From Cesiribacter sp964504565 (GTDB lineage Bacteria; Bacteroidota; Bacteroidia; Cytophagales; Cyclobacteriaceae), in the NCBI GenBank assembly GCA_964504565.1, contig CAZDEY010000003.1, positions 248,001 to 312,000 of the forward strand: a stretch of 64,000 bases of DNA, written 5' to 3'. Below, piece after piece: positions 56,630-64,000 of the stretch. The notes beneath the pieces were generated by a model. That model did no database searches. It had not been told where the DNA came from and saw only the letters and a program-made list of their open reading frames with translations. The stretch's first letter is position 1; each line of letters begins with the position of its first letter. The translations under genes and the position numbers were made by a program.

Positions 56630-56914
56630 ATGAAAGCTATATGGAATAATAAGGTGATCGCTCAGAGTAACGATTTGGTGGAAGTTGAAGGGAATAAATA
56701 CTTTCCGGAAAGTTCATTGAATAAGGAGTATGTAACCCCCAGCCCCACCACCACAACCTGCCCCTGGAAGGGCAAGGCCAAATACTATACCCTGGAAGTT
56801 GACGGCCAGAAAAATGAAGATGCGGCCTGGTTTTACCCCGAACCTAAAGATGCTGCCGGCAAAATTAGGGATCGGGTAGCTTTCTGGAAGGGCGTGCGGA
56901 TTGAAGAAGATTAA
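56630..56914 (+). CDS. DUF427 protein
   Basis: Protein of 94 residues with the DUF427 pattern: KAIWNNKVIAQS, VEGNKYFPESSL, the TCPWKGKAKYY motif and FWKGVRI at the end. The family function is not established; the fold is small and soluble. It begins 32 bp after the GH31 stop in the same direction and may be co-transcribed. Confidence 0.85.
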   Translation: MKAIWNNKVIAQSNDLVEVEGNKYFPESSLNKEYVTPSPTTTTCPWKGKAKYYTLEVDGQKNEDAAWFYPEPKDAAGKIRDRVAFWKGVRIEED

Positions 56915-56938
56915 ATAAAATTCAACTACTCCTCTCCT

Positions 56939-57952
56939 ATGCTTTTATTTTTTCAAATTACCAGTGGCATTTTTATAGTGTTTGGCTTACTGGCGCTGGT
57001 CAACATTCAGAAGTGGTATATCAAGATTTTTGATTTTGCTAAATTCCATATTAGCATACTATCGGTATTACTGATTCTATTTTTTGTATTATTTGTTGCC
57101 AAGTACGATACCTCAGCCTGGATTTTTCTGGCTGGGCTGGTAATAGTAAGTATTGGAAATTTTCGCTCAATTTTTCCCTTTACCCCACTTCACAAAAAAG
57201 AAATTAAGGCTAGTGATGATACATCCGTTACCCTAAGCTTTTTAATTGCCAACGTTCGGCAAGCCAACCGCCATACCGAAACCCTTCAGGAGTTTATTAA
57301 AGAATATAACCCCCACGCAATTTTGCTGACCGAAGTTGACCAATATTGGGTAGATGAAATTGCTGAAACTACTAAACCCTACGAGCATCAGGTACTATGT
57401 CCTTTAGACAACACCTACGGGATGGCCCTTTACAGTAAAATTCCTTTAGAAAATGCCAAGGTTAATTATTACGTGGAGGAGGATATTCCTTCAATTCGGG
57501 CCATTTTCAAAATAAACGATAAGGACTATATTAACTTTTTTGGGCTGCATCCCAAACCGCCCGCCCCCTGGACTAAGCTGCTAAACAAACAAGCCGAGGT
57601 ACTAATTGCCGCCAAACTTATTGAGGAACTGGAAGACCCAACCCTGGTGGCCGGTGACCTTAACGATGTAGGCTGGTCGGCTATTACCAGTGCATTTAAA
57701 AACATTTCGGGACTGGTTGATCCCCGTATTGGCCGGGGCTTTTTTAACACCTATAATGCTAAAATACCCTTCTTCCGCTACCCGGTCGATCACCTGTTTG
57801 TATCGGATTGCTTTAAACTAAATAAGCTGGAACGCCTGGGCAAATTTGGCTCCGATCACTTTCCTATTTTTGTAGAAGTGAGTTTTGAGCCCAAGGAGCG
57901 CAAAAAAGTTGAGCAAAACAAGGAAGCACTTTCCGGGCAGGCCCAGGTTTAG
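56939..57952 (+). CDS. Endonuclease/exonuclease/phosphatase family protein with N-terminal membrane region
   Basis: Protein of 337 residues. Three N-terminal membrane helices (about 3-20, 33-52 and 58-75) precede an EEP domain with Asn in SFLIANVRQANRH, catalytic Glu in LLTEVDQYW, GDLNDVGWS and the final SDHFPIFVEV (Asp/His pair). The EEP domain is expected outside the cytosol. Members cleave phosphodiesters in DNA, RNA, phospholipids or phosphoinositides; the substrate here is not known. Confidence 0.85.
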   Translation: MLLFFQITSGIFIVFGLLALVNIQKWYIKIFDFAKFHISILSVLLILFFVLFVAKYDTSAWIFLAGLVIVSIGNFRSIFPFTPLHKKEIKASDDTSVTLSFLIANVRQANRHTETLQEFIKEYNPHAILLTEVDQYWVDEIAETTKPYEHQVLCPLDNTYGMALYSKIPLENAKVNYYVEEDIPSIRAIFKINDKDYINFFGLHPKPPAPWTKLLNKQAEVLIAAKLIEELEDPTLVAGDLNDVGWSAITSAFKNISGLVDPRIGRGFFNTYNAKIPFFRYPVDHLFVSDCFKLNKLERLGKFGSDHFPIFVEVSFEPKERKKVEQNKEALSGQAQV

Positions 57953-58002
57953 TGTTGGTTCAGGAAGATTTCTATTCTACCTTAGGGTAAACTATTCAAC
58001 CT

Positions 58003-59895
58003 ATGCTTGCCCCCAAATTTTTTGTTATTGATTTCGATAGCACCTTTACCAAAGTTGAAGCCCTGGACGAACTGGCTAAAATTTCACTCTGCAACCATCC
58101 GGAACGTGATGACCGGGTGCAGAAAATAAAAGACCTTACCGACCAGGGTATGGATGGCAAACTGCCCGTAGGCGAAAGCCTGACCCGGCGCCTGGAACTG
58201 CTGGATGCAAACCGCGATCACCTTAAAACCTTAGTTCATAAACTACAGAAAGAAGTTTCGGAAAGCTTTAAACGTAACCAGGAATTTATTGAGCGAAACC
58301 GGGAGAATATTTATATAATAAGCAACGGCTTTACCGACTTTATTGAGCCGGTAGTAACGCCCTTAGGAATTCTTCCTCAGCATATTTTTGCCAATACATT
58401 TCTTTACGATGAGGCAGGAAATATTGTAGGCTTTGACAAAGGGAATACCCTGGCTGGCAATAACGGCAAAGTTGAACAGCTACGCAAGTTAGAACTAGAA
58501 GGCGACGTTTACGTAATTGGTGACGGCTACACCGACTACGAGATTAAAGCGGCCGGAATGGCTAATAAGTTTTATGCCTTTACGGAAAATGTGCGCCGCG
58601 ATAAGGTAATTGAAAAAGCCGACCACGAAACCCCGAATCTGGATGAGTTTCTGTTTGTGAATGACTTGCCCCGGGCGTTTAGCTACCCTAAAAATCGTAT
58701 AAAAATACTATTACTGGAAGGCGTTCACCCCAAAGCTAAAGAGGTATTAAGTGCCGAAGGCTATTCGGTAGAGTACCAAACCGGCGCGCTGGACGAGGCT
58801 GAACTAAGCAAAAAAATTAAGGGCGTAAGTATATTGGGCATCCGCAGTAAAACCCAGGTTACCCAAGCCGTGTTACAGGCTGCCGACCGCTTAATGGCTA
58901 TTGGTGCATTCTGTATCGGCACTAACCAAATTGATTTGGAAGCCGCCTCCCGAAAGGGCGTGGCGGTATTTAATGCCCCCTTCAGCAATACCCGTTCGGT
59001 AGTAGAACTGGCTATCGGGGAAATAATATTACTAATGCGCCAAATTCCGGATAAAAGCGTAAAAATGCACCAGGGCGAGTGGGACAAATCCGCCAAAGGG
59101 AGTCAGGAAATCCGGGGCAAGAAGCTGGGCATTATTGGCTACGGCAACATTGGCGCACAACTAAGCGTAGTCGCCGAAGCGCTTGGCATGCAGGTTTTAT
59201 ACTACGATCTGGTGGAAAAACTAGCCTTAGGTAATGCCACCAAATGCCACAGCCTGGACGATTTACTACAGCAAGCCGATATAGTAAGTCTGCACGTTGA
59301 CGGTCGACCGGAGAATGCAGCCATGATTGGCGAACGGGAATTTGGCCTAATGAAGGAAGGAACAATTTTCCTGAACCTGAGCCGGGGCCACGTGGTTGAT
59401 ATTCCGGCCCTACAAAAAGCCGCCCATAGTGGTAAGCTGCGGGGGGTAGCGGTAGATGTATTTCCGGAAGAGCCTAAAACCAACGACGAGGCATTTGCTT
59501 CGGAACTTATGGGTAGCCCGAACACCATATTAACCCCGCATATTGGCGGCAGTACCCAGGAAGCCCAGGAAAATATTGGCGAATATGTACCGGCCCGGGT
59601 AGTAGAGTACATTAATACCGGCGGCACCACCGGCAGCGTTAACTTCCCTAATTTACAATTGCCCCGCCTGCAAAACGCCCACCGCCTTATACATATTCAC
59701 CTGAATACGCCCGGCATCTTGGCTAAAATTAACCAGTGCCTGGCCAACCATCAGATAAACATTACCGGCCAGTACCTTAAAACCAACGAAACCATAGGCT
59801 ACGTAATAACCGATATTGATAAACAATATAGCCCGGAGGTAGTGAAGGACTTGAAGAGTATTGAGAATACAATTAAGTTTAGGGTACTGTATTAA
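58003..59895 (+). CDS. serA: Phosphoserine phosphatase / D-3-phosphoglycerate dehydrogenase fusion
   Basis: Two serine-biosynthesis enzymes in one protein of 630 residues. Residues 1-220 form a HAD-IB phosphatase with the D10-x-D12-S-T motif (IDFDSTFT), IISNGFTDF, and GDGYTDYEIK (Asp pair for Mg). Residues about 230-545 are 3-phosphoglycerate dehydrogenase: GIRSKTQVT (catalytic Arg), NAD-binding GYGNIG at 379-384 and HIGGSTQEAQENIG with His513. Residues about 555-630 are a C-terminal ACT domain for serine feedback (HIHLNTPGILAKINQ). The pathway needs both ends, with a transaminase between, so fusion makes sense; the middle enzyme (SerC) is not in this window. Confidence 0.92.
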   Translation: MLAPKFFVIDFDSTFTKVEALDELAKISLCNHPERDDRVQKIKDLTDQGMDGKLPVGESLTRRLELLDANRDHLKTLVHKLQKEVSESFKRNQEFIERNRENIYIISNGFTDFIEPVVTPLGILPQHIFANTFLYDEAGNIVGFDKGNTLAGNNGKVEQLRKLELEGDVYVIGDGYTDYEIKAAGMANKFYAFTENVRRDKVIEKADHETPNLDEFLFVNDLPRAFSYPKNRIKILLLEGVHPKAKEVLSAEGYSVEYQTGALDEAELSKKIKGVSILGIRSKTQVTQAVLQAADRLMAIGAFCIGTNQIDLEAASRKGVAVFNAPFSNTRSVVELAIGEIILLMRQIPDKSVKMHQGEWDKSAKGSQEIRGKKLGIIGYGNIGAQLSVVAEALGMQVLYYDLVEKLALGNATKCHSLDDLLQQADIVSLHVDGRPENAAMIGEREFGLMKEGTIFLNLSRGHVVDIPALQKAAHSGKLRGVAVDVFPEEPKTNDEAFASELMGSPNTILTPHIGGSTQEAQENIGEYVPARVVEYINTGGTTGSVNFPNLQLPRLQNAHRLIHIHLNTPGILAKINQCLANHQINITGQYLKTNETIGYVITDIDKQYSPEVVKDLKSIENTIKFRVLY

Positions 59896-59904
59896 TTAAC
59901 CACT

Positions 59905-59939
59905 TAGACCTATAAGGTTTTTAAAACCTTATAGGTCTA
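59905..59939. repeat. 35-bp perfect hairpin palindrome
   Basis: TAGACCTATAAGGTTTT (59905-59921), a single T, then its exact reverse complement to 59939. It has no T-run, so it is not a classical terminator. The short perfect form suggests an extragenic repeat copied around the genome, which I cannot test here. Confidence 0.65.
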
Positions 59940-59958
59940 TAGGCTAAAAAGCTTCTAA

Positions 59959-62900
59959 ATGCTCCCCCCCGAAAAGCCCTTTACCATTTACCGATCTTCC
60001 GCCGGGTCGGGTAAAACCTATACTCTTACGCGGGAATACCTAAAACTGGCTCTGCGCAACCCGCAATACTTTCGCACTATACTGGCAGTAACCTTTACCA
60101 ATAAGGCTACGCAGGAAATGAAAAGCCGGATTATTGAAACCCTGCACGCCCTTAGCGAAGGCCACCCGCACGGCATGCGCAGCGAACTAATGGAGGCTAC
60201 CGGCCTTACCGCTAACCAGTTACAGGAACGGGCCCTGGTAGTGCGCTCGGCTATCCTGCATAACTATTCGCACTTTGCAGTCAGCACCATCGATAGTTTT
60301 TTTCAGAAGATTGTTCGCTCCTTTGCTAAGGAAATTGGCCTGCGCGCCGGCTTTAGGGTCGAGCTAGATCAGCCTAAGGTTCTGGATGCGCTTATTGATG
60401 GGCTGATGGAGCAGGTTGGTCAGGATAAGCAGTTAACCACCTGGCTCACCCAATTTTCCGAAGAACAATTAGACGAAGGCAAAAGCTGGGATATTCGACG
60501 GAGTATTCGTAGCCTGGCCGGCGAAATTTTCAGCGAGGGTTTTAAGCAGCACGAACCTGAATTGCAAAAACTGGCTACCGAAAAGAACGCACTAAGTAAG
60601 TTGTTAGGTCAATTAAAAAAAGTTCGGCAGGACTACGAAACCAAAATGGACAGGATTGGCCGCGAAGCCAATGAGGCAATGCTGAACGGCGGCTTCGATA
60701 CCAAAGACTTTGCCTACGGTGCCAGCGGGGTAGCTGGTCACTTCACCAAAATTTTAAAGGATAAGAAGGATTACGTGCCCGGAAAAAGGGCATTAGAAGC
60801 CTTGGAAGATCCGGAAAAGTGGGCCTCGAAGAGCAATAAGCAACGCGATGCGGTTATAACCTTTGCCTCTACAAACATGCAGGGTTTGCTGCAGGAAGCC
60901 GTTGACTTGTATCGGGCTGAGCATAGAATCTATGAGTCGGCTAAGGTGGTACAGCAAAATATTTATACCCTGGGCATTCTTACCAACTTAACCAAGCTGC
61001 TTGAAGACTACCGGGAAACTGAGGATGTGCTGCTTATTTCGGATACTGCAGTTTTTCTGCGAGAAATTATAGGCGAAACCGAAACCCCCTTTATTTACGA
61101 GAAAACCGGCTCCTATTTCCAGCATTTTTTAATTGATGAATTTCAGGATACCAGTGGTTTTCAGTGGGAAAATTTTCGTCCGTTAGTAAGCAACTCGCTG
61201 GCGGCCGGCAACCAAAACCTGATTGTGGGCGATGTAAAGCAAAGCATTTACCGCTGGCGCGGAGGTAACTGGAAATTATTACTGGAAAAAATTGAGCAGG
61301 ACATTGGCTCGCCCAGTACCCAGATAAAGCAACTGGTCCAGAACTGGCGCAGTTGCCCGCTGATCATCGACTTCAATAACAGCCTGTTCCAGCGCGCGGC
61401 TGAAGAACTGCAAACCGTTTGCCTGGAAAAAGTTTCGGAAAATACCGAAGAGCTGGAAATGAGTGTGCTGGAATTTGAAGCCCACCAGCTTAGCCGGGCC
61501 TATCAGGATGTAGCCCAGGATTTCCCTAAGCAAAAATCGGCCCAGCCTTGCGGGTACATAGAAAGCAACTTTCTGGATGACAAAGAGGAAGAACAGCACT
61601 GGAAAGAACTGGCCCAGCAGGCAATGCTGGAAAAGGTAAAAGTGCTGCAGGATAACGGCTATCAGCCCCGCGATATAACCATTTTGGTGCGCAGCAATGG
61701 TGATGGTAAGGAACTAGCCGATATACTGATGCAGGCTGAGCAGCAAAGAACGGATGAGCGGTACTGTTACCGCGTAATTTCGTCGGATGCGCTGTACGTT
61801 GATTCCGCAACTTCGGTAAAGTTAATGCTAGGAGCTTTGAGGTTGCTAAACAACCCGGAGGATGCCATTACCCGGGTAACTCTGGCCTATGATTATCAGC
61901 GGTATATACTTGAGCGGGCCGACCTACACCACCACGATCTTTTTGCCAAACTAGGTGCCGAGGATGGCTTAGCTGAGTGGGGCAAGCAGTACCTTCCCGC
62001 CGGTTTCATTGATCGTTTATCGCATCTCAGCAAGCTACCGCTCTACGAGCTCACCGAAACCTTTATCCGGATATTTGGCCTGGAAAAGCTGGAAGGTGAA
62101 TGGGCGTATATTCAGGCTTTTCAGGATGCGGTACTTCGCTACGGATTAGACGAGCGCGGCGATGTTGACTCTTTTCTGGAATGGTGGCTGGAAACCGGTA
62201 GCCGCCGTACAGTGCAAATTAGCGATGAGGTAAATGCTATTCGGATATTAACGGTGCATACTAGCAAAGGTCTGCAGTTTAAAGCAGTGCTAATGCCCTA
62301 CTGCCAGTGGGAACTTAACCACAAACCTAGCGCTACTAATTACCTCTGGACAAAAACCGACACCTATCCACTTAAAGAGGCCGGGGTGCTTCCAATAAAG
62401 TACGGTGCCGGCCTAAAGGATACCCTCTTTGCTCAAACCTACTTTTCGGAGATGCTACAGGCCTTTCTGGATAATTTAAACCTGCTTTACGTAGCTTTTA
62501 CCCGCGCCGAAAATTGCCTGATAACCTGGTCACCGCTACCCTCACTCAGGGGCAACCCGGTGCCGAAAGCCGAGCATGTAAACGGCTTATTGTACCGCAT
62601 TCTATCCGGTAATCAGCAAACTAGGGATACGGTTATTAAGGGGGAAAGTATAGATTTCAGTAAACATTGGAATGGCGATATTTTGCAATTTCAGTTAGGA
62701 GAATTGGAAAGGTTAAATGCAAAAAGTTCTGCCGAAGAAGACAATCAATTTAGCCTGAAAAAGTATGCCAGCAGCCGTTGGCGAAACCGCCTCACCGTTA
62801 AGCGCCGAAATGCCAGCCTGGCCCTGGCTACGGATGAAATTGCCGCCGCCCAAATTAACTGGAGCCGCACACTGCACACCCTACTTCAGCATATAAAATT

Positions 62901-63306
62901 GCCGGAAGATTTAGATTCTGCCTTGGAAACTATCTACTACGAAGGCTTAGTAACCGAAACCGAACTGCCGGCCGTACGCCGGCAAATGCAAAAGGTTTTT
63001 AGCCATCCGGTGGCTGGGCAATGGTTCCAACCGGATTGGAAAGTACGGACTGAACTACCCTTACTAACCACCACCGGCACGCTGTTACAACCAGATCGGG
63101 TTGTAAGCCGGGATAATTCGGCCATTGTAATTGATTTTCTAGTAGAAGATATACGCCCGGGCCATACGCGGCGTGTGCAACGGTATATTGACCTACTGCA
63201 GAAAATGGGTTTTCGGCAGGTTACCGGCTATACCTTCTATATGAATGAGAGTAAGGCAGTAGAAGTAACTTCTGGTACCAGTTCTTCGCAAACCACCCTT
63301 TTTTAG
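59959..63306 (+). CDS. AddA-like UvrD/RecB helicase with a degenerate nuclease motif
   Basis: Double-strand-break repair helicase of 1115 residues. The Walker A box is SSAGSGKTYTLT at 13-24; Walker B is LIDEFQDTSGFQW, then VGDVKQSIYRWRGG, VQNWRS, TVHTSKGLQFK and LYVAFTRAENCL, a full SF1A set. The C-terminal region has the PD-(D/E)xK-like PDRVVSRDNSAIVIDFLVED, where Asp1059 is followed by Phe-Leu1061. The family has Lys at that place (D-(Y/F)-K), so nuclease activity is in doubt. The AddB-like gene follows after 17 bp. AddAB-type complexes process DNA ends for RecA loading. Confidence 0.88.
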   Translation: MLPPEKPFTIYRSSAGSGKTYTLTREYLKLALRNPQYFRTILAVTFTNKATQEMKSRIIETLHALSEGHPHGMRSELMEATGLTANQLQERALVVRSAILHNYSHFAVSTIDSFFQKIVRSFAKEIGLRAGFRVELDQPKVLDALIDGLMEQVGQDKQLTTWLTQFSEEQLDEGKSWDIRRSIRSLAGEIFSEGFKQHEPELQKLATEKNALSKLLGQLKKVRQDYETKMDRIGREANEAMLNGGFDTKDFAYGASGVAGHFTKILKDKKDYVPGKRALEALEDPEKWASKSNKQRDAVITFASTNMQGLLQEAVDLYRAEHRIYESAKVVQQNIYTLGILTNLTKLLEDYRETEDVLLISDTAVFLREIIGETETPFIYEKTGSYFQHFLIDEFQDTSGFQWENFRPLVSNSLAAGNQNLIVGDVKQSIYRWRGGNWKLLLEKIEQDIGSPSTQIKQLVQNWRSCPLIIDFNNSLFQRAAEELQTVCLEKVSENTEELEMSVLEFEAHQLSRAYQDVAQDFPKQKSAQPCGYIESNFLDDKEEEQHWKELAQQAMLEKVKVLQDNGYQPRDITILVRSNGDGKELADILMQAEQQRTDERYCYRVISSDALYVDSATSVKLMLGALRLLNNPEDAITRVTLAYDYQRYILERADLHHHDLFAKLGAEDGLAEWGKQYLPAGFIDRLSHLSKLPLYELTETFIRIFGLEKLEGEWAYIQAFQDAVLRYGLDERGDVDSFLEWWLETGSRRTVQISDEVNAIRILTVHTSKGLQFKAVLMPYCQWELNHKPSATNYLWTKTDTYPLKEAGVLPIKYGAGLKDTLFAQTYFSEMLQAFLDNLNLLYVAFTRAENCLITWSPLPSLRGNPVPKAEHVNGLLYRILSGNQQTRDTVIKGESIDFSKHWNGDILQFQLGELERLNAKSSAEEDNQFSLKKYASSRWRNRLTVKRRNASLALATDEIAAAQINWSRTLHTLLQHIKLPEDLDSALETIYYEGLVTETELPAVRRQMQKVFSHPVAGQWFQPDWKVRTELPLLTTTGTLLQPDRVVSRDNSAIVIDFLVEDIRPGHTRRVQRYIDLLQKMGFRQVTGYTFYMNESKAVEVTSGTSSSQTTLF

Positions 63307-63323
63307 CTCCTAAATCCATCGGA

Positions 63324-64000
63324 ATGAAAAGTTTTCTACACGAGGTATCGGAATATATAGGTAACCGTTTTAAGCCGGAGGAGCTGGAAAATGTAACAGT
63401 TGTGTTTCCTACCCGACGGGCGGGCCTGTTCTTTCAGCAAACCCTGGCGCAGCATCTAAACCAGCCGGTATGGTCGCCCCGCACCCTTACGTTAGAGGAG
63501 TTCGGGCAATCGTTTAGTAGCCTGCAACCGGCCGATTCCTTACTACTGGTTTTTAAGCTTTATGAAGTTTACAAATCCCTGGCACCCACTGAAGAAAGCT
63601 TCGACAAGTTTTTCTTTTGGGGAGAAATGCTTCTGCAGGATTTTGACCAGACCGATCACTACCTGATTGATGCGCGGATGCTGTTTACTAACGTGGAGCA
63701 ACTAAACGCTATTGATCAGTTACCCGACTACCTTAGCCCCGAACAGTTAGAGGTAATTAGGTGGTTTTGGCAAAGCTTTAGCGCCGAGGGCAGCACCCAC
63801 CAGAGCAGTTTTACCAAACTTTGGCAAATACTCCACGGAGTTTACCAAAAGTTTACCGCTCAACTAAAGGCGGAGGGTATTGGCTATTCCGGTATGCTCT
63901 TTCGCGAAGTGGTCGAACTGTGCAAAACTACCGGCCTGGAGTATAAGGGTCAGGTTATTTTTGCCGGACTTAACGAACTAACCTCCGCTGAAAGTAGGCT
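63324..64000 (+). CDS. AddB-like PD-(D/E)xK nuclease family protein, 3' end cut by the window
   Basis: The reading frame is open from the ATG at 63324 to the window end (225 codons). The N-terminal segment has VVFPTRRAGLFFQQTL, like the inactivated ATP-binding region of AddB proteins in Bacteroidota, then LTLEEFGQSF and a helical region (KLYEVYKSLAPTEESFDKFFFWGEMLLQDFDQTD, shown in parts). The C-terminal nuclease domain lies outside the window. It is 17 bp after the AddA-like gene, the usual pairing. Confidence 0.8.
   Translation, partial: MKSFLHEVSEYIGNRFKPEELENVTVVFPTRRAGLFFQQTLAQHLNQPVWSPRTLTLEEFGQSFSSLQPADSLLLVFKLYEVYKSLAPTEESFDKFFFWGEMLLQDFDQTDHYLIDARMLFTNVEQLNAIDQLPDYLSPEQLEVIRWFWQSFSAEGSTHQSSFTKLWQILHGVYQKFTAQLKAEGIGYSGMLFREVVELCKTTGLEYKGQVIFAGLNELTSAESR

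Noticed and set aside
59905..59939. The 35-bp palindrome as rho-independent terminator
   Set aside because: It has a one-base loop and no T-run; better described as a hairpin repeat.
1..64000. tRNA, rRNA, CRISPR arrays, IS elements, prophage
   Set aside because: No cloverleaf, repeat-spacer array, transposase or phage structural gene was found in either strand by eye.

Overview
The window looks like a chromosomal segment of a Bacteroidota bacterium, most likely a Cytophagales-type organism. The reasons are a SusC/SusD/SusE outer-membrane glycan locus, an amylase with a type IX secretion (Por) C-terminal sorting domain, many short lipoproteins with an L-x-x-C lipobox, TAnnTTTG-type promoter boxes, weak or absent Shine-Dalgarno sequences, A/T-rich spacers and a fused phosphoserine phosphatase/3-phosphoglycerate dehydrogenase. 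I see no rRNA, tRNA, CRISPR array, IS element or prophage. Both ends cut a gene: a class A penicillin-binding protein at the left and an AddB-like protein at the right.

Region by region. 0-10.5 kb is a run of envelope and stress genes: class A PBP, CBS-domain protein, small heat-shock protein, AI-2E-type permease, DUF4112, YihY/BrkB, a hybrid histidine kinase carrying a complete internal phosphorelay, DUF4235 and a TerB-like protein. 10.6-20.4 kb holds two related, very large AsmA/DUF748-like envelope proteins (1665 and 857 residues) built from a repeated module of about 160-190 residues. Between them lie holA and a second AI-2E permease, and each giant overlaps the stop codon of a convergent neighbour. 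20.5-31.8 kb is mostly housekeeping: a secreted PIG-L deacetylase, a lipoprotein, a parE-parC-trmH-SanA-like operon, a sterol-desaturase-family membrane enzyme and small membrane or lipoproteins.

31.8-57 kb is an alpha-glucan utilisation and storage locus. It has a ROK sugar kinase and a LacI-type regulator on the minus strand, then SusC-SusD-SusE, a T9SS-targeted GH13 enzyme, a SusG-like GH13 lipoprotein, a metallophosphoesterase and a small beta-barrel protein. Facing these is a minus-strand operon of an HNH nuclease, GlgE, TreS-maltokinase and GlgB, and divergently a GH31 alpha-glucosidase. Together they suggest import of maltodextrin through SusCD, hydrolysis by GH13/GH31 enzymes, phosphorylation of glucose by the ROK kinase, and reassembly of maltose or trehalose into branched alpha-glucan by the maltose-1-phosphate (GlgE) route. 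Two perfect palindromes centred on ACGT precede susC, and related sites precede the ROK gene, suggesting one LacI regulon. 57-64 kb holds an EEP-family hydrolase, the serine-biosynthesis fusion, a 35-bp perfect hairpin, and an AddA-like helicase (whose nuclease motif lacks its lysine) followed by the AddB-like gene.

I found no obviously new multi-gene system. The best candidates for a second look are the modular giant envelope proteins, the LacI operators linking import and sugar phosphorylation, the HNH gene leading the GlgE operon, the ROK kinase without its zinc motif, and the AddA-like protein with a broken nuclease motif.
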